Origin: Chelativorans multitrophicus
GTDB taxonomy: Bacteria; Pseudomonadota; Alphaproteobacteria; Rhizobiales; Rhizobiaceae
Reading direction: 5' to 3'
DNA length: 64,000 bases
NCBI RefSeq assembly: GCF_011317445.1
Contig: NZ_JAAAPL010000003.1
Span: forward strand, 1-64,000
Part shown: piece after piece, positions 32,831 through 42,500 of the stretch
Position numbering within the stretch: the first letter of the stretch is position 1
How the letters are laid out: each line of letters begins with the position of its first letter
Notes under the pieces: model-generated
Databases searched by the model: none
Seen by the model: only the letters and a program-made list of their open reading frames with translations
What the model was told of the DNA's origin: nothing
Position numbers and translations under genes: made by a program

Positions 32831-33655
32831 TCAGCGGCCGAAGCGCTGGCACGGCCGCTCGTCATTGACGCCATATTTCCGGCGCAGCGCGACGATGGCC
32901 GCCTCCTGTCGCTCGATCCTACGCCGCAGCCGGTCGAGGTCCGGCCCGACCGCAACGAGCAGATCATCGAGGACACACAGATACGCGGCCTCGTCCGCGC
33001 CGGTCCACCGGCTCATGCGGCGGTTATAGTGGCGTGCCTTCGGCCTCTGCTGGATCGTCATGGCCTCGGCGCGGTCGCGAACGGCGCGTTCGGCGAGGGC
33101 GAGGTTGTGGCGGGCATCGGCGAGGGTCTGCTCCATTCGCGCGAGAGCGGCGCTCAGGGCGTCGCGGGTCATCATGACGATCTCCATGTCGATGGGAAGC
33201 CAGGCCGCCAGCCGGGCGCGGCGATGGTTGTGGGGAGAGCAATGACAGGCAGTCAGGGGGTCGGAGGCATCGTCGCCGTCGCGGAAGCGCGGCGGTATCT
33301 CGTCCTCCGGCCCTTGCCAGAGGATACGATCGCCGCGCCAGATCGTGACGAAGCCGCCGCCCTTTGGCGCGGGCTTCGGCGGAGCGGCCTCGAAGTTGCG
33401 GCAACTGAAGTTCCCCGCCGTGCCTGCGAAGGCGGGTATCTCGGAATTGCCGAGCAGCACGCGGTCGCAAGTGCCGGTCGGGCGCTTCACGCGGCGGCGG
33501 GAGAGGCCGAGCCGGAAGAACTCGTAGTCGCGTTCGAGGTTTTCCGGCGGCGGCGTCCAGTGGCGGCAGTCGCGGCAGCGGCCCGGCCTGTCGGGCGTGG
33601 GATCGTCGAGCGGCGGCCCGCCATTGTGGCGGAGCGGAGGCGGGCGGTCAGCCAT
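32831..33655 (-). CDS. Two-part protein of unknown function with a Cys cluster
   Basis: 274 residues. The N-terminal part holds cysteines in RCRDCRHWTPPPENLERDYE, GTCDRVLLG and FSCRNFE, suggesting a metal site. The C-terminal part (MMTRDALSAALARMEQTLAD, then HNLALAERAVRDRAEAMTI) is helical and could also be read as a separate short gene from an internal ATG. The start at 33653-33655 overlaps the upstream stop by 8 bp. Confidence 0.6.
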   Translation of the reverse strand: MADRPPPLRHNGGPPLDDPTPDRPGRCRDCRHWTPPPENLERDYEFFRLGLSRRRVKRPTGTCDRVLLGNSEIPAFAGTAGNFSCRNFEAAPPKPAPKGGGFVTIWRGDRILWQGPEDEIPPRFRDGDDASDPLTACHCSPHNHRRARLAAWLPIDMEIVMMTRDALSAALARMEQTLADARHNLALAERAVRDRAEAMTIQQRPKARHYNRRMSRWTGADEAAYLCVLDDLLVAVGPDLDRLRRRIERQEAAIVALRRKYGVNDERPCQRFGR

Positions 33656-34046
33656 GACGCACTGCCTTCGCCGGCGCTGCAAGCACGGCGCGGAATGTGG
33701 TCGGCAGGAACACGTTCTCGGGCGAGTCGGCGAACATCGGTGCGATCTGGTTCGGGCGATAGCCGGCCAGGCCGCAGGCGATCGGCGTGACCTCGAAACG
33801 CAGGTCCGGCCGACGACGCGCGTAGCCGAGGAAGTCGGCGACATAGCTGCGGATCACCTCAAGCGGGAGGACGCGCAGATGGCGATCCTTCGTCGGGAGC
33901 GCATAGGAATTGCCCTGCAGACCGACGCCGCGGCCGTAGATCGCGCCACGGTGCTGGCGCGCCCACAGAGCCGCGCCCTTGCCGTGGCGGCCGGCGAGGT
34001 TGGAGCCGAAGACGAAGACGGGTGGGGTGGAGATCGGGACAGTCAT
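33648..34046 (-). CDS. A1S_2505-like (macro-domain-like) protein
   Basis: 132 residues. FVFGSNLAGRHGKGAALWAR, then GAIYGRGVGLQGNSYALPTK, is the signature of the phage-associated A1S_2505 family, which I recall as being related to macro domains that bind ADP-ribose. It ends with ITPIACGLAGYRP. In an antirestriction block an action on nucleotide signals is conceivable but not shown. Confidence 0.7.
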   Translation of the reverse strand: MTVPISTPPVFVFGSNLAGRHGKGAALWARQHRGAIYGRGVGLQGNSYALPTKDRHLRVLPLEVIRSYVADFLGYARRRPDLRFEVTPIACGLAGYRPNQIAPMFADSPENVFLPTTFRAVLAAPAKAVRHG

Positions 34047-34377
34047 GGAATGCTCCTACCTGTTGCCGCTCGCCGTGAGCGGTAGGGCTCCGAGGGACCG
34101 CCGCAATTCCGGACAGTCACCGAAGCGGTCGCCTGCGGGCGGCTTGCGATGGGGAACGGCAAGGCCGTCGACTTTGCGGGGGCTGCGGCTGCAGGCGGGG
34201 AGAACACCGCCTATGGCGAGCGGCGGCGGCCAAGAGCAGTCGTGATCGTCACGCCGCCCTCCCGCTCGTGACCCGTCCGGGCCGTGCCGCCCGCCGGACT
34301 ACAACCGGCCGCGTGTCGGCCGCCTGTGCGATGCGCTCGATGGTGGCCAGGTCCGTGTCGGAGCACTCGCCCGTCAC
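34047..34377. other. Intergenic region with a possible 42-residue frame
   Basis: 331 bp. The only gene-like item is a leftward frame at 34249-34377, starting with GTG and encoding VTGECSDTDLATIERIAQAA plus a basic tail. It follows directly, in the same frame, the TAA of the 215-residue gene. A short hairpin lies near 34063-34085. Otherwise nothing seen. Confidence 0.4.
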
Positions 34378-35025
34378 TTAGATCTCGACGAAATGGCCGC
34401 CGCTGCCGACCTTGGAGTCCCGCAGGCGATGGTTGGATGAGGTGTAGAAGCTCTCGTGCCTTTCGATGAGACGGACACGCGAGCGCAGGAACAGGATGCC
34501 GGAGCCGAGATTGCCGCAGAACAGCAGCTCGTCGGCTTCCGTGGTCTTCGGCGCGCCGCCGATCTTACGCTGGCCGATCTGGCGGAAGGCCGCGTCGAAG
34601 CTCGACGGGTCAGGCGTCATCCGCGCCTTCAGCTCGGGATGGAACTTCCAGGGCGGACGGTGCGGATCGACGCGGCCGACGTCGATCTGATGGAGGAGAT
34701 CGGCGAAATACCCCGGATCGGCGGGATAGGGGCAATCCCGCCAGATCTCGCGCACGGTGCGCCGCAGCGCGTCGGGCAACGCGAAGAGACGCGCGCGGGC
34801 CTTGCGCCAGGAGGCCGCCCGCATGCGGCGGCGCTCCCGCTCGGCCTCGTCCCACCAGACGCCGCGACGGGCCATCTCCTCGTCGACGCCGTGCTGGCCG
34901 TCGGCGATCTGGTCGGCGAAGAGGGGCAGCGCCTCCCGTTCGAGGCGCTGCTTGCGGAGGAACGCCGCGCGCTTGCGCGACGTGTCATTGTAGGGTTCGG
35001 GCCTGTGCCAGCGGCGGAAGCGCAT
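34378..35025 (-). CDS. Protein of unknown function, conjugative-element type
   Basis: 215 residues, basic and Trp-rich at the start (MRFRRWHRPEPYNDTSRKRA, then WWDEAERERRRMRAASWRKA). A compact middle part follows (CPYPADPGYFADLLHQIDVG). The start at 35023-35025 shares one base with the DUF2958 stop. Not recognised. Gene order with DUF2958 and ardC is typical of these elements. Confidence 0.75.
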   Translation of the reverse strand: MRFRRWHRPEPYNDTSRKRAAFLRKQRLEREALPLFADQIADGQHGVDEEMARRGVWWDEAERERRRMRAASWRKARARLFALPDALRRTVREIWRDCPYPADPGYFADLLHQIDVGRVDPHRPPWKFHPELKARMTPDPSSFDAAFRQIGQRKIGGAPKTTEADELLFCGNLGSGILFLRSRVRLIERHESFYTSSNHRLRDSKVGSGGHFVEI

Positions 35026-35396
35026 CACACGCCCTCCCACCGCGACTGCCGTGCCGTGCGGATGATCCGTTCGGCCGCGCGGATGCTGCCGGCCTCCCGC
35101 GCAGCCTCGGTCCAGACCGAGATCGGAAAGTCGCCGGTAAAGAGGACGTCGCGCTCGATGCCCAACCCGAACGGCAGGCGCACCGAGATCATTTCCTCGA
35201 GCGAGAAATAGCCCAGCTCCGGCTCGCCGAGATCGGCGAGACCGAAAAGCGTATCGCCGTCCCCGTCCAGTTCGGTGGCCAGCCAGACGCCGGCGCCGAG
35301 CGGATTGAAGAACTTCACCACCGGCACATGGTCGGCGTCGCGGATGCGGCCATTGGCCAGAAGCTGGGCGCGCAACTCGTCGGTGAGGAGGATCAT
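35025..35396 (-). CDS. DUF2958 family protein
   Basis: 123 residues, matching DUF2958: MILLTDELRAQLLANGRIRD, then PVVKFFNPLGAGVWLATELD and DTLFGLADLGEPELGYFSLE. Short cytoplasmic proteins of unknown function, almost always next to ardC in mobile elements. The start overlaps the ardC stop by 4 bp. Confidence 0.88.
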   Translation of the reverse strand: MILLTDELRAQLLANGRIRDADHVPVVKFFNPLGAGVWLATELDGDGDTLFGLADLGEPELGYFSLEEMISVRLPFGLGIERDVLFTGDFPISVWTEAAREAGSIRAAERIIRTARQSRWEGV

Positions 35397-36358
35397 GCCG
35401 CCCTCCTGTCGATCTCGACCGCGCCCATGTCGGCGTCGCCGCTGTCATCGGCCTCGGCGCTTTCCGGCAGGAAGCCGAGCAGCCAGTCAGCCGCCTTGCT
35501 GGCGAGACTGGCGGCCCGCACGATGGCGCGGTTGTCCTCGCGCAGCACCTCGAGCCAGGAGCCGATATAATCGGCATGGCGCACCGTGGGCGTGATGCCG
35601 AGTGAGGCGCAGCAGAACGCCGCGTTCAATTCGGCGACCAACTCCTCGAAGGCGTATTTCTTCGTGCCGAAGCCGCCCGAGAGGTCACGGCCGAGCCGGG
35701 AGGCATGGCCCGTCGCGTGCCCCAGCTCGTGCAGGGCGGTGCGATGCCAGTTGATGGGCTCGAAATAGGCTTGCGGCGGCGGGACCTGAACATAGTCGAG
35801 CGCCGGGACGTAGAAGGCCCGGTTGCCGCCGATGCGCAGGTCGATGTCCGTTGCCGTTATCAGCGCCTCGACCCTGGGCTCGATCAGACCGGGAGGCGGC
35901 GGCGGTGCCGCGGCCATGACGTCGTCGGGCAGGCCCTCGCATTGGGCTGCGTTGAAGACGCTGTAGCGCTTGAGGAACGGGATCGCCTGCGGGTCTTCGC
36001 CGACCTCTGCGGCCCGCGTCTTCTCGCCGTCGGGGACGAATTTGTTGGCATAGACGATCGTCGTGCCGCGCTCGCCCTTCATCACGTTGCCGCCGAGCGA
36101 CTCGGCCTGCTTGTAGGTCAGCCAGCTTTGGCAGGGGTAGCCGTGCTGGACCACTGCGCCCCAAAGCAGCAGCACATTGATGCCTGAATAGTGCCGGTTG
36201 GTGGCAGCGTTCTTCGGCATGGCGAGCGGGGCGGCGGTGCTGCCCCAGGGCTGGACCCATGGAAGCTTTCCGGCCTCCAGCTCGGCGATGATTTTGTCGG
36301 TGATGTCGTCGTATAGGCTTGGCCGGTCGTTGCCGGGGCGTTGGGATTTCCTGGCCAT
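35393..36358 (-). CDS. ardC: ArdC-like antirestriction protein (ssDNA-binding plus zincin domain)
   Basis: 321 residues. The N-terminal ArdC ssDNA-binding domain (DDITDKIIAELEAGKLPWVQ, SGINVLLLWGAVVQHGY, GGNVMKGERGTTIVYAN) is followed by a zinc metallopeptidase-like domain with HRTALHELGHATGHASRL and FEELVAELNAAFCC. ArdC protects incoming single-stranded DNA and counters restriction. A structured repeat leader precedes it. A second ArdC-like gene lies at 62.8 kb. Confidence 0.94.
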   Translation of the reverse strand: MARKSQRPGNDRPSLYDDITDKIIAELEAGKLPWVQPWGSTAAPLAMPKNAATNRHYSGINVLLLWGAVVQHGYPCQSWLTYKQAESLGGNVMKGERGTTIVYANKFVPDGEKTRAAEVGEDPQAIPFLKRYSVFNAAQCEGLPDDVMAAAPPPPPGLIEPRVEALITATDIDLRIGGNRAFYVPALDYVQVPPPQAYFEPINWHRTALHELGHATGHASRLGRDLSGGFGTKKYAFEELVAELNAAFCCASLGITPTVRHADYIGSWLEVLREDNRAIVRAASLASKAADWLLGFLPESAEADDSGDADMGAVEIDRRAA

Positions 36359-36489
36359 CGGGATCGGTCTCCGCGACGGGCCTCGGGAGCCTCTCTCCCG
36401 ATCCTCAACCCGTCACGGCCAACCCGGCCATCCTCTTCCTCTCGCTGCGCCGGCCGAGCCGGCGCAAAGCGGCGCCTCGACGGGTGCGA
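36359..36489 (-). promoter_or_regulatory. Structured leader before ardC (nested hairpin)
   Basis: A 9-bp outer stem (36372-36380 with 36409-36417, one G-U in the leftward transcript) encloses a perfect 7-bp inner stem (TCGGGAG at 36383-36389, CTCCCGA at 36395-36401) with a 5-base loop. This is the same layout as the leader at 32.7 kb. Downstream CT tracts and an inverted repeat CGCCGGC/GCCGGCG near 36449-36465 complete it. Confidence 0.8.
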
Positions 36490-36807
36490 TCAATAAGACA
36501 GCGCACAGGGCCGCGCGGCCCAACGCGCGTTGCGGTGTGCGTCGAAATCAGGGTCGATTTCGCGGCAGAGACGATCGCCTTCCCTGCGCACCATCGAGTC
36601 GATGCCGGCGATGCGCAGCGCCTTGGCGAGACCCTCGCAATATTTGTCGACGATCAGCGCGGCTAGGTCCGGCGTCTCGGCCCCGCGCTCGACATCGTTC
36701 TTCCGAGACTGCGCGTAGGATCGCAGGTCGGCGAGCACCTGATGCTCGATCGCGTCGAGCAGGTGCGGCCAAATCGTTCCCGGTGGGAGATCCTTGAGCA
36801 CATCCAT
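36490..36807 (-). CDS. Small protein of unknown function
   Basis: 105 residues, soluble and helical (IWPHLLDAIEHQVLADLRSY, LAALIVDKYCEGLAKALRIA), ending CREIDPDFDAHRNARWAARP. Start at 36805-36807. It is the first gene left of the divergent yedK gene, so its promoter should lie in 36808-37015. Confidence 0.7.
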   Translation of the reverse strand: MDVLKDLPPGTIWPHLLDAIEHQVLADLRSYAQSRKNDVERGAETPDLAALIVDKYCEGLAKALRIAGIDSMVRREGDRLCREIDPDFDAHRNARWAARPCALSY

Positions 36808-37015
36808 CTACACGGCTTCTCCTTGAACAAGTATCTGTGTGTGACAAGCCGATGCGTGGCGGATTGCGGTTCGCGGCGGCTAGCCTCTCGCGTCAGGGAT
36901 CGAAGCCCGCCAGGGTGAAGACCCGCTTAGCGGTGCTTCAGCGCCAGCCGAGAGCCCGGCCCGGAGGGCGACGCCCAGCCTCGAAGTTCCCAGATTTTCG
37001 CGATAGACTTGCGCA

Positions 37016-37615
37016 ATGTGCAATGCCTACGAGCAACACGTCAAATGGGTTGAATACGTCAAGATGATGCAGGCGTTGGAATTGAACGTTCCGACGCAGC
37101 AAACCGAACTCGACCTTCCCTTCGCTAGCAACATTCGCATTAACGAGATGGGGCCGGTCATGAGGTCCACCGCGAACGACACCGAGATCGAGCTGGCGCC
37201 GATGAATTTCGGCCTGCCGTCCGACCAGCCCAAGCGCGGGCCTGTCTTCAACTTCCGCTCGGAAGGCCGCGACTTCTCCAAGACGAGACGATGCCTGATC
37301 CCCTCGTCGGGCTTTTTCGAGTTCACGGGCAGCAAATATCCGAAGACCAAGCATCGCTTCACGCTAAACGATGCCCCGTTCATGGCGATCGCCGGCATCT
37401 GGCGTGAAGCCAAGGGCAACCATCCGATGGCCTTCGCGATGCTGACGACCGAGCCCGGCCCGGACGTGAAGCCCTATCACGATCGCCAGATCGTGGTTCT
37501 GCGCCCCGAGGATTGGGCAGCGTGGATCTGGCTGACGAGGCCGGAGTCGGAACTTCTCCATCCGCTCGGAGCCGGATCGCTTGCGGTCGAGACGGTGCGC
37601 AAGGGCGCCGCCTAG
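37016..37615 (+). CDS. YedK/HMCES-type SOS-associated peptidase-fold protein
   Basis: 199 residues of the SRAP family, which shields abasic sites in single-stranded DNA by a covalent bond through Cys2. The catalytic start MCNAYEQH is intact. FNFRSEGRDFSKTRRCLIPS, then SGFFEFTG and AGIWREAKG, match the core, and the His is in KPYHDRQIVVL. It is one of the few rightward genes of element 1. It lies near the mutasome operon, fitting DNA-damage handling of transferred single strands. Confidence 0.92.
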   Translation: MCNAYEQHVKWVEYVKMMQALELNVPTQQTELDLPFASNIRINEMGPVMRSTANDTEIELAPMNFGLPSDQPKRGPVFNFRSEGRDFSKTRRCLIPSSGFFEFTGSKYPKTKHRFTLNDAPFMAIAGIWREAKGNHPMAFAMLTTEPGPDVKPYHDRQIVVLRPEDWAAWIWLTRPESELLHPLGAGSLAVETVRKGAA

Positions 37616-38226
37616 CGACGTGCATCGCGAGCGGCGTGCGCCGCCTCGCGTCGGGAACGAATAGCCCATCGGACATAGCCGATCGCCATCAACGCGAGAG
37701 CGGCGGCGGGTATCTGCGGATTCGGCCCAGCCGGAAGTCCGGCGATCGCCGTCGTGGCCAGCGTGTAGGCGAGCAAGAGCATGTTTGCCGCGACGAAGGG
37801 ATGGAGAACGTCCATGTCGGGGACGCCACGGTGCGCCAGTGCGATCCCGGCCACGAAGGCGCCGGCAACGAGCAGTCCGATTGCGATGACGTCGATGACG
37901 AGGCGCGCCGTCAAAGGCGCCCCCGCATTGAACGCCGCAACCTGCTCATAAAATCCGGTAAGGGAAGACGCCCAGAGCAGGACGATCGCGGCCAGCGTCA
38001 TGGAGACGAGGTGTGAAGGCGCGTTCTGTAGCCCGTGCGCGACGTCTCCGAGCCAGGGCGTGCGTGAGAGGGCGAGCAGCACACCATAGGAGGCGACCAT
38101 CGGGGGAACGAAAACGAGCATGCCGGGGATGCCAAAGTCGTAGCCGAGGACCAGGGTTGCGAGAAAGGCGATGCCGACGAGCGTGTAGGCCAGGACGAAT
38201 CGAAGGGTATTCGCGGTGAGGCGCAT
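37612..38226 (-). CDS. Multi-pass membrane protein, unknown function
   Basis: 204 residues with about six hydrophobic helices (FVLAYTLVGIAFLATLVLGY, GMLVFVPPMVASYGVLLAL, LVIDVIAIGLLVAGAFVAGI, NMLLLAYTLATTAIAGL). The start is probably MRLTANTL at 38224-38226; an earlier Met 22 codons upstream is possible. It converges on yedK, their stops overlapping in CTAG. No family recognised. Confidence 0.75.
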   Translation of the reverse strand: MRLTANTLRFVLAYTLVGIAFLATLVLGYDFGIPGMLVFVPPMVASYGVLLALSRTPWLGDVAHGLQNAPSHLVSMTLAAIVLLWASSLTGFYEQVAAFNAGAPLTARLVIDVIAIGLLVAGAFVAGIALAHRGVPDMDVLHPFVAANMLLLAYTLATTAIAGLPAGPNPQIPAAALALMAIGYVRWAIRSRREAAHAARDARR

Positions 38227-38306
38227 GTCGCGCGCTCCCATATCCGTTTGCGCTCGGCTGCCCTCCACGGCGGCGTGAGGGCAAGCAATCACATTCGGAC
38301 GCAGCC

Positions 38307-39593
38307 TCAGTCTATGTCAGAGCCATCGCCGCGATCAACATTTCCGAGGTTCTTTTCGGCCAGTTCCCTGAAGGCGTCCGGCACTGAACGCCCGCGGTCG
38401 AGCTGCGCGGTGGCATAGCCCAAGGCGTCGCGGCCGAAGCGGGCGCGCACGGCGTCCATGGCCCGGTCGGCCGACCAGCGAGCGATGCCCTGCCGGGTGC
38501 CGGGCCGGTGTTTTTCGTCCGGCAGGCCGAGCGGGAGGTCGAGCTGGATCGCAGGCTGCTGGCGCAGATGCGAGATCGAGACGGCGACCAGCGTGATGAA
38601 CCGCTCTCGCGGATGATCGGCCAAGGCGGCGCGCACCAGCTCCTCGGCGATCTCTGCCAGCATCGCTGTCGCCGAGATCGGCGCGTCGAGGGTCAGCGAG
38701 CGCGTAACGGCGTGCATGTCGACGAAGCGCACGCGCACGGTGATCGTGCGGCCCGCGAGCGCCTTGTCGCGCAGCCGCGCGGCAACGCGATCGGCCAGAT
38801 GGCGAACAACGGGCTTGAAGACCTGTTCGGTGGCCGGCTTTCGACCGAGCGCCGACTGTGCGCCGGCTGAGCGGGCGCGGGTGTGGGTGCGGATTTCGCG
38901 CGCATCGCGATTCCAGGCGAGCGCCGACAGCTTCTCGCCGGCTGCCGGGCCGAGCAGGCGTGCGAGTGAGTGGCCTGGCGTTTCCGCCAACTGGCCGATG
39001 GTGAGAATACCCTGCTCGCGCAGCTTGACCTGCGTGACTGGGCCGACGCCCCACATCAGCCCGACCGGGAGGGGATGGAGAAAGTCGATCTCACGGGTCG
39101 GATCGACGACGACGAGGCCATCGGGCTTGGCGACCTGCGAGGCGATTTTGGCGAGGTGCTTCGTGCGCGCTACGCCGACCGAGATCGGCAGGCCGAGCCG
39201 GTCGCGGATGCGTCGGCGGATCTCGGCAGCGATCTCGGCTGGCGGACCGAAGAGGTGGGTGCAGCCGGTGACGTCCGCGAAGGCTTCGTCGATCGAGATG
39301 CGCTCGACCAGCGGCGTGAAGTCGCCGATGATGGCAATTGCGGCGTCACCAAGGCGTTGATAGTCCTCGAAATGGCCGCCGACGAAGACGAGCTGCGGGC
39401 AGAGTTCCCGCGCCTTCCTGCCGGCCATGCCGCCCCTGACGCCGAACGCCTTGGCTTCGTAGCTGGCGGCCAGGACCACGCCGCCGCCGACTGCGATCGG
39501 CTTGCCACGCAGGGCTGGATTCAGGAGTTGCTCGACACTGGCATAGAAGGCGTCGAGGTCGGCGTGCAGGATGTTGGCGGCTTGATCCGTCAT
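38307..39593 (-). CDS. dinB: Y-family DNA polymerase IV (DinB)
   Basis: 428-residue translesion polymerase. [14 protein letters not shown] and [13 protein letters not shown] carry the catalytic acids, and [16 protein letters not shown] and [14 protein letters not shown] complete the palm. The end lacks an obvious clamp motif of the QLxLF type, though AIQLDLPLG is similar. The start overlaps the dnaE2 stop by 4 bp, so it is translated as the fourth gene of the mutasome operon. Confidence 0.94.
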   Translation of the reverse strand: MTDQAANILHADLDAFYASVEQLLNPALRGKPIAVGGGVVLAASYEAKAFGVRGGMAGRKARELCPQLVFVGGHFEDYQRLGDAAIAIIGDFTPLVERISIDEAFADVTGCTHLFGPPAEIAAEIRRRIRDRLGLPISVGVARTKHLAKIASQVAKPDGLVVVDPTREIDFLHPLPVGLMWGVGPVTQVKLREQGILTIGQLAETPGHSLARLLGPAAGEKLSALAWNRDAREIRTHTRARSAGAQSALGRKPATEQVFKPVVRHLADRVAARLRDKALAGRTITVRVRFVDMHAVTRSLTLDAPISATAMLAEIAEELVRAALADHPRERFITLVAVSISHLRQQPAIQLDLPLGLPDEKHRPGTRQGIARWSADRAMDAVRARFGRDALGYATAQLDRGRSVPDAFRELAEKNLGNVDRGDGSDID

Positions 39594-42500
39594 CTGAAAT
39601 CCCGCGTCCTGACGCGGATTTCGCCTTTGCCGTCGCCCATTTCGTCCAGATGTTGGTAGGGATCGCCGATGTCGCGCGTGCGCGGCACCTTGGGCAACGT
39701 GCGCGGATCGGGAGCCGGGCTTCCATGGTGGAACTCGTCCCCGCGGCCGTGCGGCAGCGGAAATTCACCCTCCCGCTGGCCCACGGTCTGGAGAAGCGCG
39801 GTCAGGTCGGTGAGGTGGTGGGCGACGACATGCACCACCTCACCCTCACGCTGGACGCGACCCTTCACGCCGAGCATGGCCGATGAAAGAAGGACACGGC
39901 GGTATTTCTCGAAGGTCTTGGTCCAGACGACGATGTTGGCGATGCCGCTCTCATCCTCGACGGTCACGAACATCACGCCCTTGGCCGAGCCGGGCCGCTG
40001 CCGGACGAGGATCAGCCCGGCGGTCTCCAGCCAGCGCCCGTCGCGCGCGCCCATCGCTTGCGCGCAGGGCACGATGCGGCGGCGGGCCAGATCGGCGCGC
40101 AGGAACGACACCGGATGGGCGCGGAGCGAAAGTCCGGTGTGGCCGTAGTCCTCGACCACTTCCCGGCCATCGGTCATCGGGCGAAGCCGGACGGGCGGCT
40201 CGGGAAGCTCCGGGGCCGGTTCAGGTTCGTGGCGGGCGGCGGCGGCAAAGAGCGGCAAGGGCTCGTCGCGCAGCGGGCGGATCGCCCATAGCGCCTCGCG
40301 CCGGGCCAGGCCGAAGGCGGGACGGAAGGCGTCGGCCTCGGCGAGCCGGGTGAGCGCAGCGGTCGGGACGCCGGCGCGCCGCCAAAGATCGTCGACTGAG
40401 GCGAAGCGCAACTCCTCGCGCGCCGCGACAATCGCGGCCACATCGCGGTTGGGCAGCCCCTTGACCATTCTCATGCCGAGGCGCACCGCGAAGCGGCTTT
40501 CGTCGGCGGTCGGTTCGAGCGTGCAGTCCCAGCGCGAGCTATTGATGCAGACGGGTCGGATCTCGACGCCGTGGTCGCGGGCGTCGCGCACGATCTGGGC
40601 GTCGGCGTAGAACCCCATCGGCTGGGAATTGAGGAGCGCGCAGGCAAAGACGTCCGGATGCCAGCATTTCACCCACGACGAGGCATAGGCGATCAGGGCG
40701 AAGGATGCGGCGTGCGATTCCGGGAAGCCGTAACTACCAAAGCCTTCCAATTGCTTGAAGGTGGCGAGCGCGAAGGCTTCTTCATAGCCGTTGGCGACCA
40801 TGCCGGCGACGAGTTTATCGCGAAATTTCGAGACTCCTCCGGTGAATTTGAAGGTGGCCATGGAGCGCCGCAGTTGGTCGGCCTCGCCGGGCGTGAAACC
40901 CGCACAGGACACCGCAACCATCATGGCTTGCTCCTGAAAGAGCGGCACGCCGAGCGTCTTGCCGAGCACGGCTTCCAGCTCGGGCTTGGGATAATGGACG
41001 TCCTCGCGGCCTTCCCGTCGCCGCAGATAGGGATGGACCATATCGCCCTGGATGGGACCAGGCCGCACGATGGCGACCTCGATGACCAGATCGTAGAAGG
41101 TGCGGGGCTTGAGCCGGGGAAGCATGGACATCTGTGCCCGGCTCTCAATTTGGAAAGTGCCAAGCGTATCGGCGCGCCGGATCATGGCGTAGGTGCGGGG
41201 GTCTTCTGCCGGAATGGAGGCGAGATCGAGCGCGACGCCCTTGTGCTCGGCCAGCAGGTCGAGGGCGCGCCGCATACAGCTCAACATGCCGAGACCGAGG
41301 ACGTCGACCTTCATCATCCTGAGCGCGTCGATGTCGTCTTTATCCCATTCAATAGTCTGGCGAGCCTCCATCGCTGCGGGTTCGATCGGGACCAGATCGT
41401 CAAGCCGGTCGCGCGTCAGGACGAACCCGCCTGGATGCTGGCTCAAGTGTCTGGGAAAGCCGATCAGGGCGCGGGCAAGCTCCAGCGTCAGCCGCAGCCG
41501 CCGGTCGGCCATGTTGAGGTTGAGCTGATCGACGTGTTGGGGACCGACTTCTTGCTCGGACCAGCCCCAAACCTGGGTGGAGAGCGTGCTGATGAGGTCT
41601 TCGGGAAGGCCGAGCGCCTTGCCGACGTCCCTGAGCGCGCCTTTGGCGCGGTAGCGGATCACAGTGCAGCACAGCGCGGCACGGTCGCGGCCGTAGGTCG
41701 CGTAGATCCACTGGATGACCTCCTCGCGCCTGTCGTGCTCGAAATCGACGTCGATGTCGGGCGGCTCATTCCTCTCGGCCGAGACGAAGCGCTCGAAGAG
41801 GAGCTGGTTGCGGTCCGGGTCGATCGAGGTGACGCCGAGCACATAGCAGACCGCCGAGTTTGCGGCCGAGCCGCGCCCCTGGCACAGGATGCCCTGGCTG
41901 CGCGCGAAGCGAACGATGGAATGGACGGTGAGGAAGTAGGGCGCGTAGTCGAGCTGGGCGATGAGGCCCAGCTCATGGTTAAGCGTGGCGCGCACGGTGT
42001 CGGGCAGGCCGTCGGGATAGCGGGACGCAGCGCCTTCCCAGGTCAGGCGCTCGAGCGTCTGCTGGGGAGACAGCGCGGGGTCGTCGCGCTCCTCGGGATA
42101 TTGATAGACCAGCTCGTCGAGAGAGAAGCGGCAACGCTCCGCGATCTCGACCGTGCGCGCCAGCGCCTCGGGATAGCGGGCAAACAGCCGGTGCATTTCC
42201 TCGGGGCTCTTGAGATAGCGATCGGCGTGGCGCTCGCGGCGGAAGCCGAGCGCATCCACGGTGGTCGTGTGGCGGATCGCCGTCACCACGTCTTGGAGAA
42301 CGCGGCGTCCCGGCTCGTGAAACAGGACGTCGTTGGTGACGACACATGCCACGCCCATGCGCGACGCAAGGCCGGACAACTCATGGAGGCGCATCTGGTC
42401 GTTGGGACGGCGCCGCAGGGTGAGCGCGAGATGGGCGCGATCCCCGAAGACATCGCGCAGGCGGCGCAGCCGCATCGTGCAGGTCTCGTCGGCCTCGTCG

